Positions 25,375 through 34,990 are shown, counted from the first letter of the stretch. The stretch is DNA of 64,000 nt from Chloroflexi bacterium CFX4 (GCA_021404685.1 QWHC01000008.1:163277-227276); one strand, 5' to 3'. Program-made: numbers and translations. Notes: generated by a model from the sequence alone, not told the origin.

Positions 25375-26196
25375 ATGGCACGCATGACTGGTTTTTGCCC
25401 TGTTGAGGGTGGCGAGTTGTATTATGAACATGAAGGCAGCGGATCTGCTGTTGTGCTAATCCACGCGGGCGTAACTGACCATCGCATGTGGGACGCGCAA
25501 TTTGAGGTGTTGGCAGGGCATCATCATGTGGTGCGCTACGACACACGCGGCTACGGCAAATCGCGGCATGATAGCACAACTGCCTATAGCAACCGTGCCG
25601 ATCTGCGCGCCCTGCTTGAACACTTGGGCATTGGGCGCGCTGCTTTGGTGGGTGTTTCACGCGGCGGGCAAATCGCCATAGATTTCACCTTGGAATCACC
25701 AGAGTATGTTTGGGCGTTGGTGCCGGTCTGCGCTGGCGTCAGCGGCTATCAGGCAGAGATGTCCTCGGCGGAACAGGCAGCCGAACAGGCAATCAATGAT
25801 GCTTGGGAAGCGCGCGATTTTGAAGCGCTCATCGAGCTAGAGATCGCCTACTGGCTGGTTGGCTTGCGCCGCAGTGCTGACCAAATTGATGACGCACCGA
25901 TTGAGAAAATGCGCCAAATGCTGCGCGATCACTACGCCGCACACGCCGACGAAAAGCATGAAGTGATCGGTTTAGAGCCGCCAGCGGTTGGCAGGCTGGC
26001 AGAGATCAACGTGCCGACCTTAGTTGTTTACGGCGAGTTGGATACGCACGACACACTGGCAACCGCAGACTTGCTGCTTGAAAAAGTGCGCGGCGCTGAA
26101 CGGTCTATTTTCCCGAATGCGGCGCATCTGCCACCTATGGAATACCCGGCAGCCTTCAGTCAAACCGTCCTAAATTTCCTGACCGCTATCCGTTAA
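25375..26196 (+). CDS. alpha/beta hydrolase
   Basis: A 273-residue alpha/beta hydrolase with the oxyanion motif VLIHAGVTDHRMWD, the strand VRYDTRGYGKS, the nucleophile elbow VGVSRGGQIAI, an acid in VVYGELDTHD and the final histidine in NAAHLPPME. This pattern is common in the fluoroacetate dehalogenase/epoxide hydrolase and carboxylesterase branches; the substrate is not evident. The frame is open from 25300, but the promoter lies inside that stretch, and AAGGTGAG precedes the ATG at 25375, so this start is preferred. Confidence 0.75.
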   Translation: MARMTGFCPVEGGELYYEHEGSGSAVVLIHAGVTDHRMWDAQFEVLAGHHHVVRYDTRGYGKSRHDSTTAYSNRADLRALLEHLGIGRAALVGVSRGGQIAIDFTLESPEYVWALVPVCAGVSGYQAEMSSAEQAAEQAINDAWEARDFEALIELEIAYWLVGLRRSADQIDDAPIEKMRQMLRDHYAAHADEKHEVIGLEPPAVGRLAEINVPTLVVYGELDTHDTLATADLLLEKVRGAERSIFPNAAHLPPMEYPAAFSQTVLNFLTAIR

Positions 26197-26208
26197 ACGG
26201 TTCAATCG

Positions 26209-26239
26209 ATCAGGGCGCGCTATCACGGCACGCCCTGAT
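26209..26239. terminator. candidate bidirectional hairpin between convergent genes
   Basis: ATCAGGGCG (26209-26217) pairs with CGCCCTGAT (26231-26239) around a 13-base loop, between the stops of two convergent genes. No long T run follows on either strand, so its strength is uncertain. Confidence 0.45.
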
Positions 26240-26246
26240 GGTTTGC

Positions 26247-26783
26247 CTAGCTGCGCCACTTGATGGTGCAGCCGACGGGCGGTGTTTGCGTGATAGCAGG
26301 CTGCGTGCCGCTTAGCACGGCGTCCAGTGCTTCACGCAGATAGTGGCGCGTTACAGACGTCGGATTCTCGTGATTGTCGTCAATGGCACCGTGATAGCGC
26401 AGCGTGCGATTGGCATCAAAGACGAACACCTCTGGCGTGCGCGTTGCGCCGTAAGCGCGTGCAATGGCTTGAGTCTCGTCGAAAAGGTAAGGGAAGTTGA
26501 AGCCTTTTTCGGCAGCGCGCTGCTTCATCGCTGGAAAATCATCATCGGGATATTTGGCGGGATCGTTGGCGCTGACAACCAAAAACTGCACACCACGCGT
26601 TGCATAGTCCGCCTGCAAGGCGATCATGCGGTCTTCCCAAGCGCGGACGTAGGGGCAATGGTTGCAGCTAAAGATGATCACAAGGGCAGCCTTATCAGCG
26701 TGGTCGGCAAGGCTGTGCATCTGATCATCCACGCCAATTAAGCTGAACGGTGCGGCATTGGCGCCAATGGCTAAAGGAATCAT
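26247..26783 (-). CDS. thioredoxin/redoxin-family protein with CNHC active site
   Basis: The 178-residue protein has a redoxin fold with the active-site sequence FSCNHCPYVRAWEDR (CXXC), a peroxiredoxin-like strand VVSANDPAKYPDDDF, the cis-proline segment RTPEVFVFDANRTLRYHG, and a conserved C-terminal cysteine in VGCTIKW. There is no signal sequence, so it is probably a cytoplasmic thiol-disulfide exchanger. Homologues of this small group occur widely in bacteria without a defined partner. A second thioredoxin-fold protein lies 41 bases downstream in the same direction of reading (upstream on the map at 26825). Confidence 0.75.
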   Translation of the reverse strand: MIPLAIGANAAPFSLIGVDDQMHSLADHADKAALVIIFSCNHCPYVRAWEDRMIALQADYATRGVQFLVVSANDPAKYPDDDFPAMKQRAAEKGFNFPYLFDETQAIARAYGATRTPEVFVFDANRTLRYHGAIDDNHENPTSVTRHYLREALDAVLSGTQPAITQTPPVGCTIKWRS

Positions 26784-26824
26784 CCAAAAGTCTCCTGAAC
26801 AAAGCGAACAAAATCACTTCAAGT

Positions 26825-27145
26825 TTAAGGCTTTGCCCGCGCATTTTGCAAGGCAGTGCGGATCATCTCATTCGAGGGCAACGGCGCAAAGCGTCCATCC
26901 TCAAGGCGGTAGGTGCGGCAGGTCAGACGGAAATAGGCATCCTGACTGATCGGCACAATGTCGGCGCCGTTGATCAAAATGGTAGGTGAGCCTGTAAAGC
27001 GCAGAGCAGCTGCTTGTTCATCAGTCTCCACCTTGATGACCTCAATCGGCGCGCTGATGCCCTCCTGCGCTAAGGCATCGCGCAAGCGCTGCAAGCCTGC
27101 CTCGTGCGAGGGACATTCTTCAAAATAGAGAAATTGAATATGCAT
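26825..27145 (-). CDS. small thioredoxin-fold protein (CXXH motif)
   Basis: This 106-residue protein starts MHIQFLYFEECPSHEAG, a beta strand followed by CPSH where thioredoxins have CXXC. It continues with VIKVETDEQA, the cis-proline-like FTGSPTILINGADI and LTCRTYRLEDG. It resembles the thioredoxin-like domain found with alkylmercury lyase-type proteins, but has no organomercury-lyase features, so only the fold is assigned. The ATG at 27145 replaces a longer frame start because the fold begins there. It is likely co-transcribed with the redoxin gene that follows. Confidence 0.65.
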   Translation of the reverse strand: MHIQFLYFEECPSHEAGLQRLRDALAQEGISAPIEVIKVETDEQAAALRFTGSPTILINGADIVPISQDAYFRLTCRTYRLEDGRFAPLPSNEMIRTALQNARAKP

Positions 27146-27276
27146 ATGTGGTAGCTCTTTCACATTTTTCAGGGAATGTGCTTCAGGTCTATTTAAGCAT
27201 ACTTTGTGCCGAGTTGGGTAGCTCATAGGTGTCGATTTTTAGCAACGAACTTACCCGCCGCCTGCCCTACGCCTGC

Positions 27277-27305
27277 TTGACAAGCGCTGCCAACCTGTGT
27301 ATGCG
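27277..27305 (+). promoter_or_regulatory. candidate promoter of the FG-GAP gene
   Basis: A perfect TTGACA (27277-27282) is followed after 17 bases by TATGCG (27300-27305), a weak -10. The predicted start near 27312 lies 33 bases before the ATG at 27345, which encodes a signal-peptide-like N terminus. Confidence 0.4.
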
Positions 27306-27344
27306 CGTTAGGCGGTGCAGTGTTTAGAAAGTAGGCGTGCCACC

Positions 27345-28737
27345 ATGCACAGACGGCTACCAGTTGCCTTTAGCATTCTCTTAACATTACTAATGGGGAA
27401 GTAATTCTGCTGATAATGCAAGCGAGCGCACCGATTGCCACCCAAGCCGATGATCCCTGCCTGACGCCGAACCTCGCGCCGACCTTCCTGCCACGCGGCA
27501 GCCGCAGCACACCACAGCCCACGCGCACGCCGCTGCCCTATGATCCCTGCGCGCCAAGCCAAACGCCCACACGGACGATGAGTCCGTCGCCCACAGCACT
27601 GCCATCCTTGCCACAAACAGGGCAATGCTACGACTTTAACTATCGTGCGGGACAGCATGGTTCGTATATGGATAGCATTGCCTATTATGATAAACGCTCT
27701 TACTATGTGGCAGGCTCAGGGTGGCATAGTTCATGGATGCCAAGTCCGCCGTGGGGCTATGTTCAGGCTTTCAGGCAGCCTGTGCCAAATGCCATTTACA
27801 CCTTTGGGAAATTTTTCTACACGATTGTGGATGTCCCTCAGGGCTACACGGGCAATACTTCAATTTCCCTGATGGGCAATACAAATGTCAGTCCGTCAGG
27901 TGTGGATGAGCGGTCGTTGTCTATAAATACAAACTTAGACACTAGAGGCATCCATATTTCAGCGCAGCGCCTGAACATTCATCGTGCGATTTTCTGCACG
28001 GGCAGCGCACGCCCTGCGCCACTGACGGGCATTGTGAGCATCTACCGTCCTAGTGACCAGACCTTCTACCTGCGCTATTCGCAACAGAATTCGACGGCTG
28101 AGCGCACCATTCGTTTGCTGTATGCCTTACCCGGTGATGAGCCGATTGTCGGTGACTGGGATGGCGACGGCTACACGAATGTCGGCGTCTATCGCCCTAG
28201 CACAGCCCAATTCCTGCTGACCACCTCAGAATCGTCGCTTGTTTATTGTTCCGATTATAGCATTACACACGGCAATCCTAACAGTCAGCCAATCGCAGGA
28301 CGATGGCACGCACAAGCTGTGGCAGACAGCGCCGGTGTGCGGAGTGGCATAACCTTTTTCTTGCGGCGGTCGCTTGAGGACGATACCACACTCACTAAAG
28401 ATTATGGTATGGAGACCGACACGCCGTTGGTGGGCAACTGGGCGGGCGATTGGGATAGACCGTCCGGCGGTGTGGCGCAACGGGCAAGGCATGTTCTACC
28501 TCGATAACAACGACCTGACGCAGACTGTGTTGTTTGGCAACCCGAACGACACGCCGCTGGCAGGCGATTGGGATGGCAACGGCATAGATGGCGTGGGTGT
28601 GCGGCGGGAAGGGATGCTCTATTTGACAAATACACTCAGCGGGGTACCAGACGGCATCCTACGGGCTGGCGGGCGATATGGCGGTGGTCGGGGTGCGGCA
28701 AAGCGCCCCGCCTGAGGCAGCAAGGATATACCTGTAA
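27345..28737 (+). pseudogene. secreted FG-GAP/VCBS-repeat protein with frameshifts
   Basis: The main frame (27416-28507) encodes a Pro/Thr-rich linker (THR-PRO runs around residues 12-65) and FG-GAP-like blades such as IVGDWDGDGYTNVGVYRPS. At about 28450 the frame breaks: removing one T from GATTGGG restores AGDGIDRPAVW and the next blade, LAGDWDGNGIDGVGVRREG. Near 28655-28665 a second shift is needed to reach LAGDMAVVGVRQ, ending at 28737. Upstream, a hydrophobic start MHRRLPVAFSILLTLLMG at 27345 is in yet another frame, so a third shift may separate the signal peptide. It is either a decaying gene or a locus with consensus errors; the domain identity itself is clear. Confidence 0.65.
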
Positions 28738-28740
28738 CAC

Positions 28741-28770
28741 AAGTCCCGCCCTGCTTGCAAGGCGGGACTT
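28741..28770. terminator. hairpin between convergent genes
   Basis: A perfect 10-bp stem, AAGTCCCGCC (28741-28750) with GGCGGGACTT (28761-28770), has a ten-base loop and lies between the FG-GAP gene and the protease gene that converge here. There is no T run, so it is called by position and symmetry. Confidence 0.6.
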
Positions 28771-28783
28771 CAGCGGATTTCGC

Positions 28784-29437
28784 TTAGAGGATCACCACGG
28801 ACTCGCGCTGAGGCGGCGCTGTGCTGGGCGCTTCCATCACGCCGATGCGATCCTTCAAGAAGCGCTTCACGATGTGCGTCGGGATGGCAAAGCCGACATC
28901 AGGACCGGTGATCAGCGTGTTCACACCGACCAACTTCCCATCGGAATTGAGCAGCATTCCACCCGAATGTCCCGGTCGCAAGTGCAGGCTGAGCGCGATC
29001 CACTCGCGTCCGTTGCTGGGCATTTCGGGCAGATCAGCGCCGCTGCCGATGACCACACCGCCCGTTGAGCCGCCTTCCACACCATACGGAAAGCCCATCG
29101 CAAAGACCCACGCGCCGGCGTGCAGTTGTTTGGAATTGCCAAGCTGCACGGTTGGCAGATCAACAGCCTCTACCTGCAACGCCGCTAGATCGAGCGATTC
29201 ATCAGCAGCGATGACCCGTGCCGCCAAGTCGCGCCCGTCGTGCAGCGCCACGCGCAGCCCACCACGCCCGATCACGTGCGCGTTGGTGATGATCAGCCCG
29301 TCGCTGTGCCAGATTGTGCCAGAGCCACTGCCCTGCTGCCAGCCGCGCCCACTGCTCACGCGCACAAGGCTACGGCGCGCCTCAGCGGCAAGGCTGCCCA
29401 ACCGATCATTGAGTTGTTCAAAAACGCTCATCGCCAT
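28784..29437 (-). CDS. trypsin-like serine protease (HtrA-type), no PDZ
   Basis: The 217-residue protein is an HtrA/Do-like protease domain. The triad is visible: histidine in ITNAHVIG, aspartate in DESLDLAAL and serine in RPGHSGGMLL. The usual GNSGG is GHSGG here. It lacks both a PDZ domain and any signal peptide or membrane anchor, so it should act in the cytoplasm unless exported by another route. The ATG at 29437 is used, with the ATG at 29431 as an alternative. It lies seven bases after a larger paralogue that carries a PDZ domain. Confidence 0.75.
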   Translation of the reverse strand: MAMSVFEQLNDRLGSLAAEARRSLVRVSSGRGWQQGSGSGTIWHSDGLIITNAHVIGRGGLRVALHDGRDLAARVIAADESLDLAALQVEAVDLPTVQLGNSKQLHAGAWVFAMGFPYGVEGGSTGGVVIGSGADLPEMPSNGREWIALSLHLRPGHSGGMLLNSDGKLVGVNTLITGPDVGFAIPTHIVKRFLKDRIGVMEAPSTAPPQRESVVIL

Positions 29438-29444
29438 TTGCTTT

Positions 29445-30338
29445 CTAGCGCGCAGGGCGCTCACCAATGGTCACGCTCAGCGTGTGAACTTCGCCGCCGC
29501 GCACGATCTTGAGCGCCGCAGCCTTGCCCACATAGTCGCCGCGCAGCGCACGGATCAAATCTTCAGGGCTGCGCAGCGGTGTATCTTCAAAGGTTAACAG
29601 CACATCGCCCATGAATAAGCCACCTTGCTCTGCCGGACTCTCCGACTCAACCGAGACGACCAACAAGCCGTGATCTTGACCTGCCTTTTGGGCAACTGAC
29701 GACGAGAGCTTCGCCGCTTGGGCGCCCACGCCCAAGTAGCCACGCCGAATCTTACCGTGTGCCAGCAGAGTCTCGACCACGCGGCGCAGCGTGCTGGTTG
29801 GAATGGTCAGGCTGATGCCGCGCATGGCGCTGGTGTTGATGCCCAACACGCGCCCGCCCGCGCTGAGCAGCGCGCCGCCCGAAAAGCCGGGATACATGAC
29901 CACGTCCGTTTGCAGAAAGTGATCGATCTGCATCCCAGCGGGCAGTTTATCGCCCTTCTCGATGGCGGAAACCACGCCCAGCGTCGCCATGATGCGCTCG
30001 CTCGGACGCCCCAGCGCTAGAACCAAATGTCCAACGCGGATCGTCTCTGGCTCTGCCCAGTGTGGCACGGGCAAATCAGCCTCAGCGCGCAGCACTGCCA
30101 CATCGCTAGACGGATCGCGCCCGATCAAGGTTGCGCTGACCGTGCTGCCATTCGGTAAGCCAACGTGAATATCCTCATCGCGCTCCACCACATGGTTGGA
30201 GGTGACAATCACGCCTTTTTCCCACAGCACGCCGCTGGCGGGCAAGCGCCGCCGTGCCTCCACGCGCACCACACTCGCACCGATTTGTTCGGTCAGCCCC
30301 GCCATTTCCTCTGAAAGGTTCTGTAGAACGTCGGGCAT
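29445..30338 (-). CDS. HtrA-type serine protease with PDZ domain
   Basis: A 297-residue Do-like protease: histidine in VTSNHVVE, aspartate in DPSSDVAVL, serine in YPGFSGGALL, followed by a PDZ domain (about residues 200-290) with RRGYLGVGA, GLLVVSVESESPAEQGG and GDVLLTFEDTPL. Homologues are normally periplasmic, yet this one starts MPDVLQNLSEEM with no signal sequence. The ATG at 30338 is supported by AGGAG nine bases upstream, so the missing signal is not a start-choice error. It pairs with the PDZ-less paralogue downstream, suggesting a cytoplasmic or atypically exported two-protease unit. Confidence 0.8.
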   Translation of the reverse strand: MPDVLQNLSEEMAGLTEQIGASVVRVEARRRLPASGVLWEKGVIVTSNHVVERDEDIHVGLPNGSTVSATLIGRDPSSDVAVLRAEADLPVPHWAEPETIRVGHLVLALGRPSERIMATLGVVSAIEKGDKLPAGMQIDHFLQTDVVMYPGFSGGALLSAGGRVLGINTSAMRGISLTIPTSTLRRVVETLLAHGKIRRGYLGVGAQAAKLSSSVAQKAGQDHGLLVVSVESESPAEQGGLFMGDVLLTFEDTPLRSPEDLIRALRGDYVGKAAALKIVRGGEVHTLSVTIGERPAR

Positions 30339-30450
30339 TGTCTCATGCTCCTGAATGCTCATTAAACGTGCCGCAATCATACGGCAGGTCGGCACGGTTG
30401 AGCATCCTACCTTCGTAGCGGAAGGCACCTACCCGTTTGGGTAGGGCAGC

Positions 30451-31128
30451 CTAGCGCTTCAGGCTGTGCCGAGTCCAGCGCTGAGCGGCAAGGTAGATCA
30501 GCAGCGCGCCCAGCGTGCAGAAGCCGCCCAAGATCAGCGCGGCATCTTGCCAGAAGCGGATCGGGAACAAGCGGATCAGCGTGTCGGACATCAGGAAGCG
30601 CCAAGTGCCTTCGGCAAAGAACAGATCGTGGAAGGCATCAAAGAAGTGATCCCAGTCGAGGAAGATATAGGTGACCAACGCCGCCAAGAGCGCCCACGTC
30701 AGCAGTGCACCGCCGCGTAATCCGCGCCGTAGTGCTGCACGCCCTTCAGGGCTGCGCGCAAGGAGTGCTGCACCGAGTGCCGAGAGCGCGCTCAATAGGG
30801 CGAGGGCAAGCAGTGCCGCGCCCGTCACTTGCTGCACATCTACCATGTGCTGCACCTCACGCGGGTTAAAAAGCAGCGCACCGTCTGCGAAGGTCAGATC
30901 GGCGAGGAAGGCGGGCGGCGCGCCATTCACCAAGAACTGCACGGCGTAGGGCGCATAGCGCAGCCGATCTTCAAGCGTGAAGCCATACGGATCAGCGGGA
31001 AAGTTGGGCAGGCGGTAGGCAAGGGCAAGGTACGGCACGCTCATCAACAAGCGCACGCCAAGCAGCGCCAGCAAAGTCGGCGTGAGCAGCGCGATCAGGA
31101 TGGTGGCAAGGGCGTAAAGTCGGCTCAT
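30451..31128 (-). CDS. DUF1461 (TIGR01906-type) integral membrane protein
   Basis: The 225-residue protein has about four hydrophobic segments (around residues 5-25, 105-125, 140-160 and 195-215) and the family signature around EVQHMVDVQQV in the external loop. The function of DUF1461 is unknown. The ATG at 31128 overlaps the stop of the upstream propeller gene (ATGA), so it is translationally coupled to the propeller trio. A longer start exists but lies inside the propeller gene. Confidence 0.8.
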   Translation of the reverse strand: MSRLYALATILIALLTPTLLALLGVRLLMSVPYLALAYRLPNFPADPYGFTLEDRLRYAPYAVQFLVNGAPPAFLADLTFADGALLFNPREVQHMVDVQQVTGAALLALALLSALSALGAALLARSPEGRAALRRGLRGGALLTWALLAALVTYIFLDWDHFFDAFHDLFFAEGTWRFLMSDTLIRLFPIRFWQDAALILGGFCTLGALLIYLAAQRWTRHSLKR

Positions 31129-33032
31129 TCGGAATCCCCACAGCGCGTCCAGCCTAAGGAGTCTGGAAGATGCCGTATGTTGACGCGGCGCACCAATGTT
31201 CCATCCGCCCTCACGACCTCTATTGTCGTTGTCGTATCTGTTTGGATAAATGCCATAAGCGCTCCATCGGGTGACCATAACAGCCTGCTAACCATCTTCA
31301 GCCCATCCCGTAGTAAGCGCCATTTACCCTCAGGGTAGACGAGGTAGACTTTCTGTCCACCACTTTTGCCCACCACGAGTGCGCCATGCCCGCCTGTGGG
31401 TGCGGCAAATACCTGCGGCAGCTCAGTAGAGGGCATCAAGCCGTTTTCCTGACGGTATACTCTCTCTATAAGTGGTGTGCTGCCGTCGTCTTCGGCGCTG
31501 TACTGAAAGATCAGTTCGCCGTTGGGTGCATGGCGCGCCACGCCAAAAGTTTTGCCCGTGCGCCACCAAAATTCCAGATCATTACCTTGCGGCATTGCAT
31601 TGCCAATTTCCCCTTTTTGTATGGCAAGCGTGCGCTGTGTGCCGGTGGCAGGCACAAGGTATTCTGCACTGAATGTTGTTTCGCCTTCTGCGCTGCGGCG
31701 CTCTGCCACAAAGAACAACCCTGTGCTGCCACCCAACCAACGCAAATCGCGGATATTCCACTGCGTATCGCTGAGCGTTTGCGCGGTGCCTGTCTCGGCA
31801 TTCACCCACGTCAAATGTACTGCGCCATTTCGCTTGGTCTCCCACACAACTGCTGCATACTTGCCATCAGGTGACCAATACGGATCATCGAAATTGTCGG
31901 CATATTCAAAGATCACGGCACGCTGAGTGCCGTTGAGGTTCATCAAGGCTGCCTTGCGAGAGGTAGCGCTATCCACCCACCACGCCATGATGATTTGCTG
32001 CCTGTTGGTGGGCGAAAAATAGGGTGTGTTCAAAGTTGGAAGATCGGCAAAATTTTGTACAATCACTCTTGCACGCTTCTCAACGATAGAATAGCCCATC
32101 CAATTCATCCAGGCATTGCCTTTTTCGGTTGCTTGTAAATAGTAGAATGACTCACCATCGGCAGCCCACACTATCGGTTCAGACAGCGTAAATCCTCTAT
32201 CGCGTGTTCCAGCTCTTCCCACCTCATACACATTGAGATTGCGATCAACGACACCCATCAGAAAGGAAGTCATCAAAAAGACAAGGGAACCACCCTTCGG
32301 CGCCCAATACAAGCGGTAAAATTCGTCATCCGCCTCATAGACCACTTCTGTGCCTTGCGGTGTGCCAATATGGAGGTACTGCTTATCCAAATTTTGTGTT
32401 ACATAGGCAAAGCGTCCGCTGTCGGGATCAACTTGCCAAAATCTGCGTAATTCGCCTCCCAAAGGCAAATCATATAGCTTTTGATCGGCTACTGACCAAA
32501 CCACAAAACGTTCAGCATTGATCGGGATGCCAAACAAAAAGCGGCTGTCGTCTGACCAGCGCATGACTTCGATGGCTTGGTTGAACACAAAGCGCTGGAT
32601 AAGGCTATTCGGCACTTCAGATACATCTATGACCGTTAGGTAGGGCTGCTGGTCAGAGTCCTGCCAGTGGTAGGCAAGCCAACGGCTGTCAGGCGACCAG
32701 TCCATCTCGGATACCGAAACTGCCTCCTGCAAGGTGTGCTGAGCGCTTCCATCGCGTGCTTCAAGGCGCAACTCCTTGCGCTCATCATGCCGCGTGTGCG
32801 TGTAGAGCAGCCAATGACCATCAGGCGAATCGGCATCCGACGTGCGCACCTCAGGCGGCTGATAGCCTTTTTTGACTAATGCGCCGCTCTCCAAATCCCA
32901 CAGATAGGTTTCACCAGATTGCAAGAAAGTCAGACAATCGCTGCCCGACTTGCTGCGAGCTGGCGCAATCGCTGCAAAAGCACTCACCGTCAGCACTGCC
33001 GCCAAAATTACACCAACGAGCGCACCCTTCAT
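31125..33032 (-). CDS. membrane-anchored TolB-like propeller protein (paralogue 3)
   Basis: A 635-residue protein with one N-terminal hydrophobic segment (MKGALVGVILAAVLTVSAFAA) and then repeated TolB/PD40-type blades, recognised by SPDGHWLLYTHT, SPDSRWLAYHW, SPDGKYAAVVW and SPDGALMAFIQ. Such domains bind proteins or peptidoglycan-associated partners outside the membrane; the specific ligand is not known. The ATG at 33032 is supported by GGAGG about six bases upstream. It is closely related to the next gene (for example the shared segments FWWRTGKT and LTWVNAETG). Confidence 0.75.
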   Translation of the reverse strand: MKGALVGVILAAVLTVSAFAAIAPARSKSGSDCLTFLQSGETYLWDLESGALVKKGYQPPEVRTSDADSPDGHWLLYTHTRHDERKELRLEARDGSAQHTLQEAVSVSEMDWSPDSRWLAYHWQDSDQQPYLTVIDVSEVPNSLIQRFVFNQAIEVMRWSDDSRFLFGIPINAERFVVWSVADQKLYDLPLGGELRRFWQVDPDSGRFAYVTQNLDKQYLHIGTPQGTEVVYEADDEFYRLYWAPKGGSLVFLMTSFLMGVVDRNLNVYEVGRAGTRDRGFTLSEPIVWAADGESFYYLQATEKGNAWMNWMGYSIVEKRARVIVQNFADLPTLNTPYFSPTNRQQIIMAWWVDSATSRKAALMNLNGTQRAVIFEYADNFDDPYWSPDGKYAAVVWETKRNGAVHLTWVNAETGTAQTLSDTQWNIRDLRWLGGSTGLFFVAERRSAEGETTFSAEYLVPATGTQRTLAIQKGEIGNAMPQGNDLEFWWRTGKTFGVARHAPNGELIFQYSAEDDGSTPLIERVYRQENGLMPSTELPQVFAAPTGGHGALVVGKSGGQKVYLVYPEGKWRLLRDGLKMVSRLLWSPDGALMAFIQTDTTTTIEVVRADGTLVRRVNIRHLPDSLGWTRCGDSE

Positions 33033-33043
33033 AGCCCCTCCAG

Positions 33044-34978
33044 CTATTCTGCGTACCCACAGCGCGTCCATTGTAACCTAAAGAAGATGCCGCGATAGCC
33101 TTCCACACGCCGAATGAGCGTCCCATTGGCGTTGACGATCTCCAAAGTTACTGCGGCGCGCTTCACCGATTGCGTGAACGCCAGCCGCGCACCATCCGCC
33201 GACCACAGCGGATCACCCAAGCCGCTTAGTCCATCCCGCACCACTTGCCACGTGCCATCTTGCCTGACAAGGTAGAGCTTTTCATCACCCCAATTGCCAA
33301 CTTTCAATGCCGCATAGTTCGCGTTCGGCGCTGGGAAAACCTGCGGATAAATGCCCATCACAACTGCGCTGCCGCTTTCCTGAATGTTGATGTTGCTCAG
33401 GATAGACGTACTGCCATCATCCTCGATTGCGTAGCGGAAGATCACCTCGCCGTTTGGCGCGTAGCGTTCTACACCCAACGTTTTGCCCGTGCGCCACCAA
33501 AATTGCAGATCGCTACCTTGCCACAGCACAGTGCCAATGGCTTCTTTATCAGCCGCCAGCACATGGTGCGCGCCCGTGCCAGGCGAGAGATACTCCGCGC
33601 TGTAGGTTGGCTTACCATCTGTGCCGCCGCGCTCCGCCACAAAGAATAGCCCTTCGCTGCTGCCCAACCAGCGCAAATCGCGGGCGTCCCACAGCCCTTC
33701 GCTCAGCGTTTGACCGGCGCCCGTCTCGGCGTTCACCCATGTGAGGCGTGTGCGGCGTGCCGCGCCGGTGCCTGTTCCCCACACAAGCGCGGCAAATTTG
33801 CCGTCGGGCGACCAATACGGATTACCTGCATCGTCAGCGTTTTCAAAGAAGGCAACCCGCTCACTGCCATCAAGATTCATCAGCGCGGCACTGCGTTTGC
33901 CCTGTTCGTCCCACCACACCGCAACCATTTGCCCGACGTTGCGCGGCGAAAAATGCGGGCGCGTGGCAAGGTTTGGCACGATAGGCATGTGCTGCCGCGC
34001 TAGAATACGGTAGCCAACCCAATGCCATAGTAACGGACTTTCACCCTCGTCTTGCAAATAGAAGATGGACTCACCATCCGCAGACCAATGAAACAGCGGC
34101 TGTGAGAGCGAATCGCCCCGCTGCGCCACCAATGCCACTGAATGCACGCCGCCGTCGGCATCAACGACCATGATTTGCTCACGCGGGAATTGTTCATAGG
34201 CATAGGCAATATGGCGATCATGAGGTGACCATGAGAGCGGTTGCCGCTGCCAGCCAAGGATGCCTATTGATATGTGATGCAGCACACCTTGCGGCGTGGC
34301 AATGACCGCCTCGAACGTTTGGTTGTCGTAGCTGATCAGATAGGCAAATTTATCGCCAGCATGGCTGAAAACAGGATCAGTCCCGTAAGGGGCTGAGGGC
34401 AACGAAGACTCGCCGAGCATTACCGACTCTGCTGACCAGATTAAGAGATTCGGTGCGCCTGTCTTTACCCACAGGTATTGGCTGTTAGGCGACCAACCTA
34501 CATTCTCATAGGTATTGGCAGGGTATGTGATAAACTGCCCATGTTCGCTGAGGATATCTGCTACACTCAGGTACATTTCGCCGACGCTTGTCTGCCAAAG
34601 AGCGGCAAGCCAACGGCTATTGGGCGCCCAAAACGTCCGCACCCAGCCGTGCATACCAGCTTGCAGCAGGCGCAGCGGTGCGCTGCCGTCCCGCGTAAGC
34701 AGTTCCAGCCGAAGGGCGCCTTGTTCATCATAGTGCCTTACCAACTGATAGCGACCGTTCGGCGAGAGATCGTCGGGCGGCGGTTGTGAAGGCGGGCTGT
34801 AGGTGTGTGGCAGCGCGATGCCGTTCTCAATGTCAAAAATATAGCTATTGAAGGTGAGGCAACCGTAATCTTGCCTGCCGCGTAGCATACCGACACTGGT
34901 GAAGGTGCTGAGCGTCAGGATTGCCGCCAAACCGATCACAAAAAACAAGCCACGCAGCCGAAACAACCCGTGTTGCAT
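33044..34978 (-). CDS. membrane-anchored TolB-like propeller protein (paralogue 2)
   Basis: A 644-residue protein with an N-terminal hydrophobic segment (about residues 8-28) and a single cysteine soon after it (YGCLTFN). Propeller blades contain SPNGRYQLV, APNSRWLAALW, SPNSQYLWVK, SPHDRHIAYAY and SPDGKFAALVW. It resembles paralogue 3 over its length, with nearly identical stretches in the last third, and follows paralogue 1 by 12 bases. The ATG at 34978 has GAGGGG about eight bases upstream. Confidence 0.75.
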   Translation of the reverse strand: MQHGLFRLRGLFFVIGLAAILTLSTFTSVGMLRGRQDYGCLTFNSYIFDIENGIALPHTYSPPSQPPPDDLSPNGRYQLVRHYDEQGALRLELLTRDGSAPLRLLQAGMHGWVRTFWAPNSRWLAALWQTSVGEMYLSVADILSEHGQFITYPANTYENVGWSPNSQYLWVKTGAPNLLIWSAESVMLGESSLPSAPYGTDPVFSHAGDKFAYLISYDNQTFEAVIATPQGVLHHISIGILGWQRQPLSWSPHDRHIAYAYEQFPREQIMVVDADGGVHSVALVAQRGDSLSQPLFHWSADGESIFYLQDEGESPLLWHWVGYRILARQHMPIVPNLATRPHFSPRNVGQMVAVWWDEQGKRSAALMNLDGSERVAFFENADDAGNPYWSPDGKFAALVWGTGTGAARRTRLTWVNAETGAGQTLSEGLWDARDLRWLGSSEGLFFVAERGGTDGKPTYSAEYLSPGTGAHHVLAADKEAIGTVLWQGSDLQFWWRTGKTLGVERYAPNGEVIFRYAIEDDGSTSILSNINIQESGSAVVMGIYPQVFPAPNANYAALKVGNWGDEKLYLVRQDGTWQVVRDGLSGLGDPLWSADGARLAFTQSVKRAAVTLEIVNANGTLIRRVEGYRGIFFRLQWTRCGYAE

Positions 34979-34990
34979 CAATTTTTCCCC

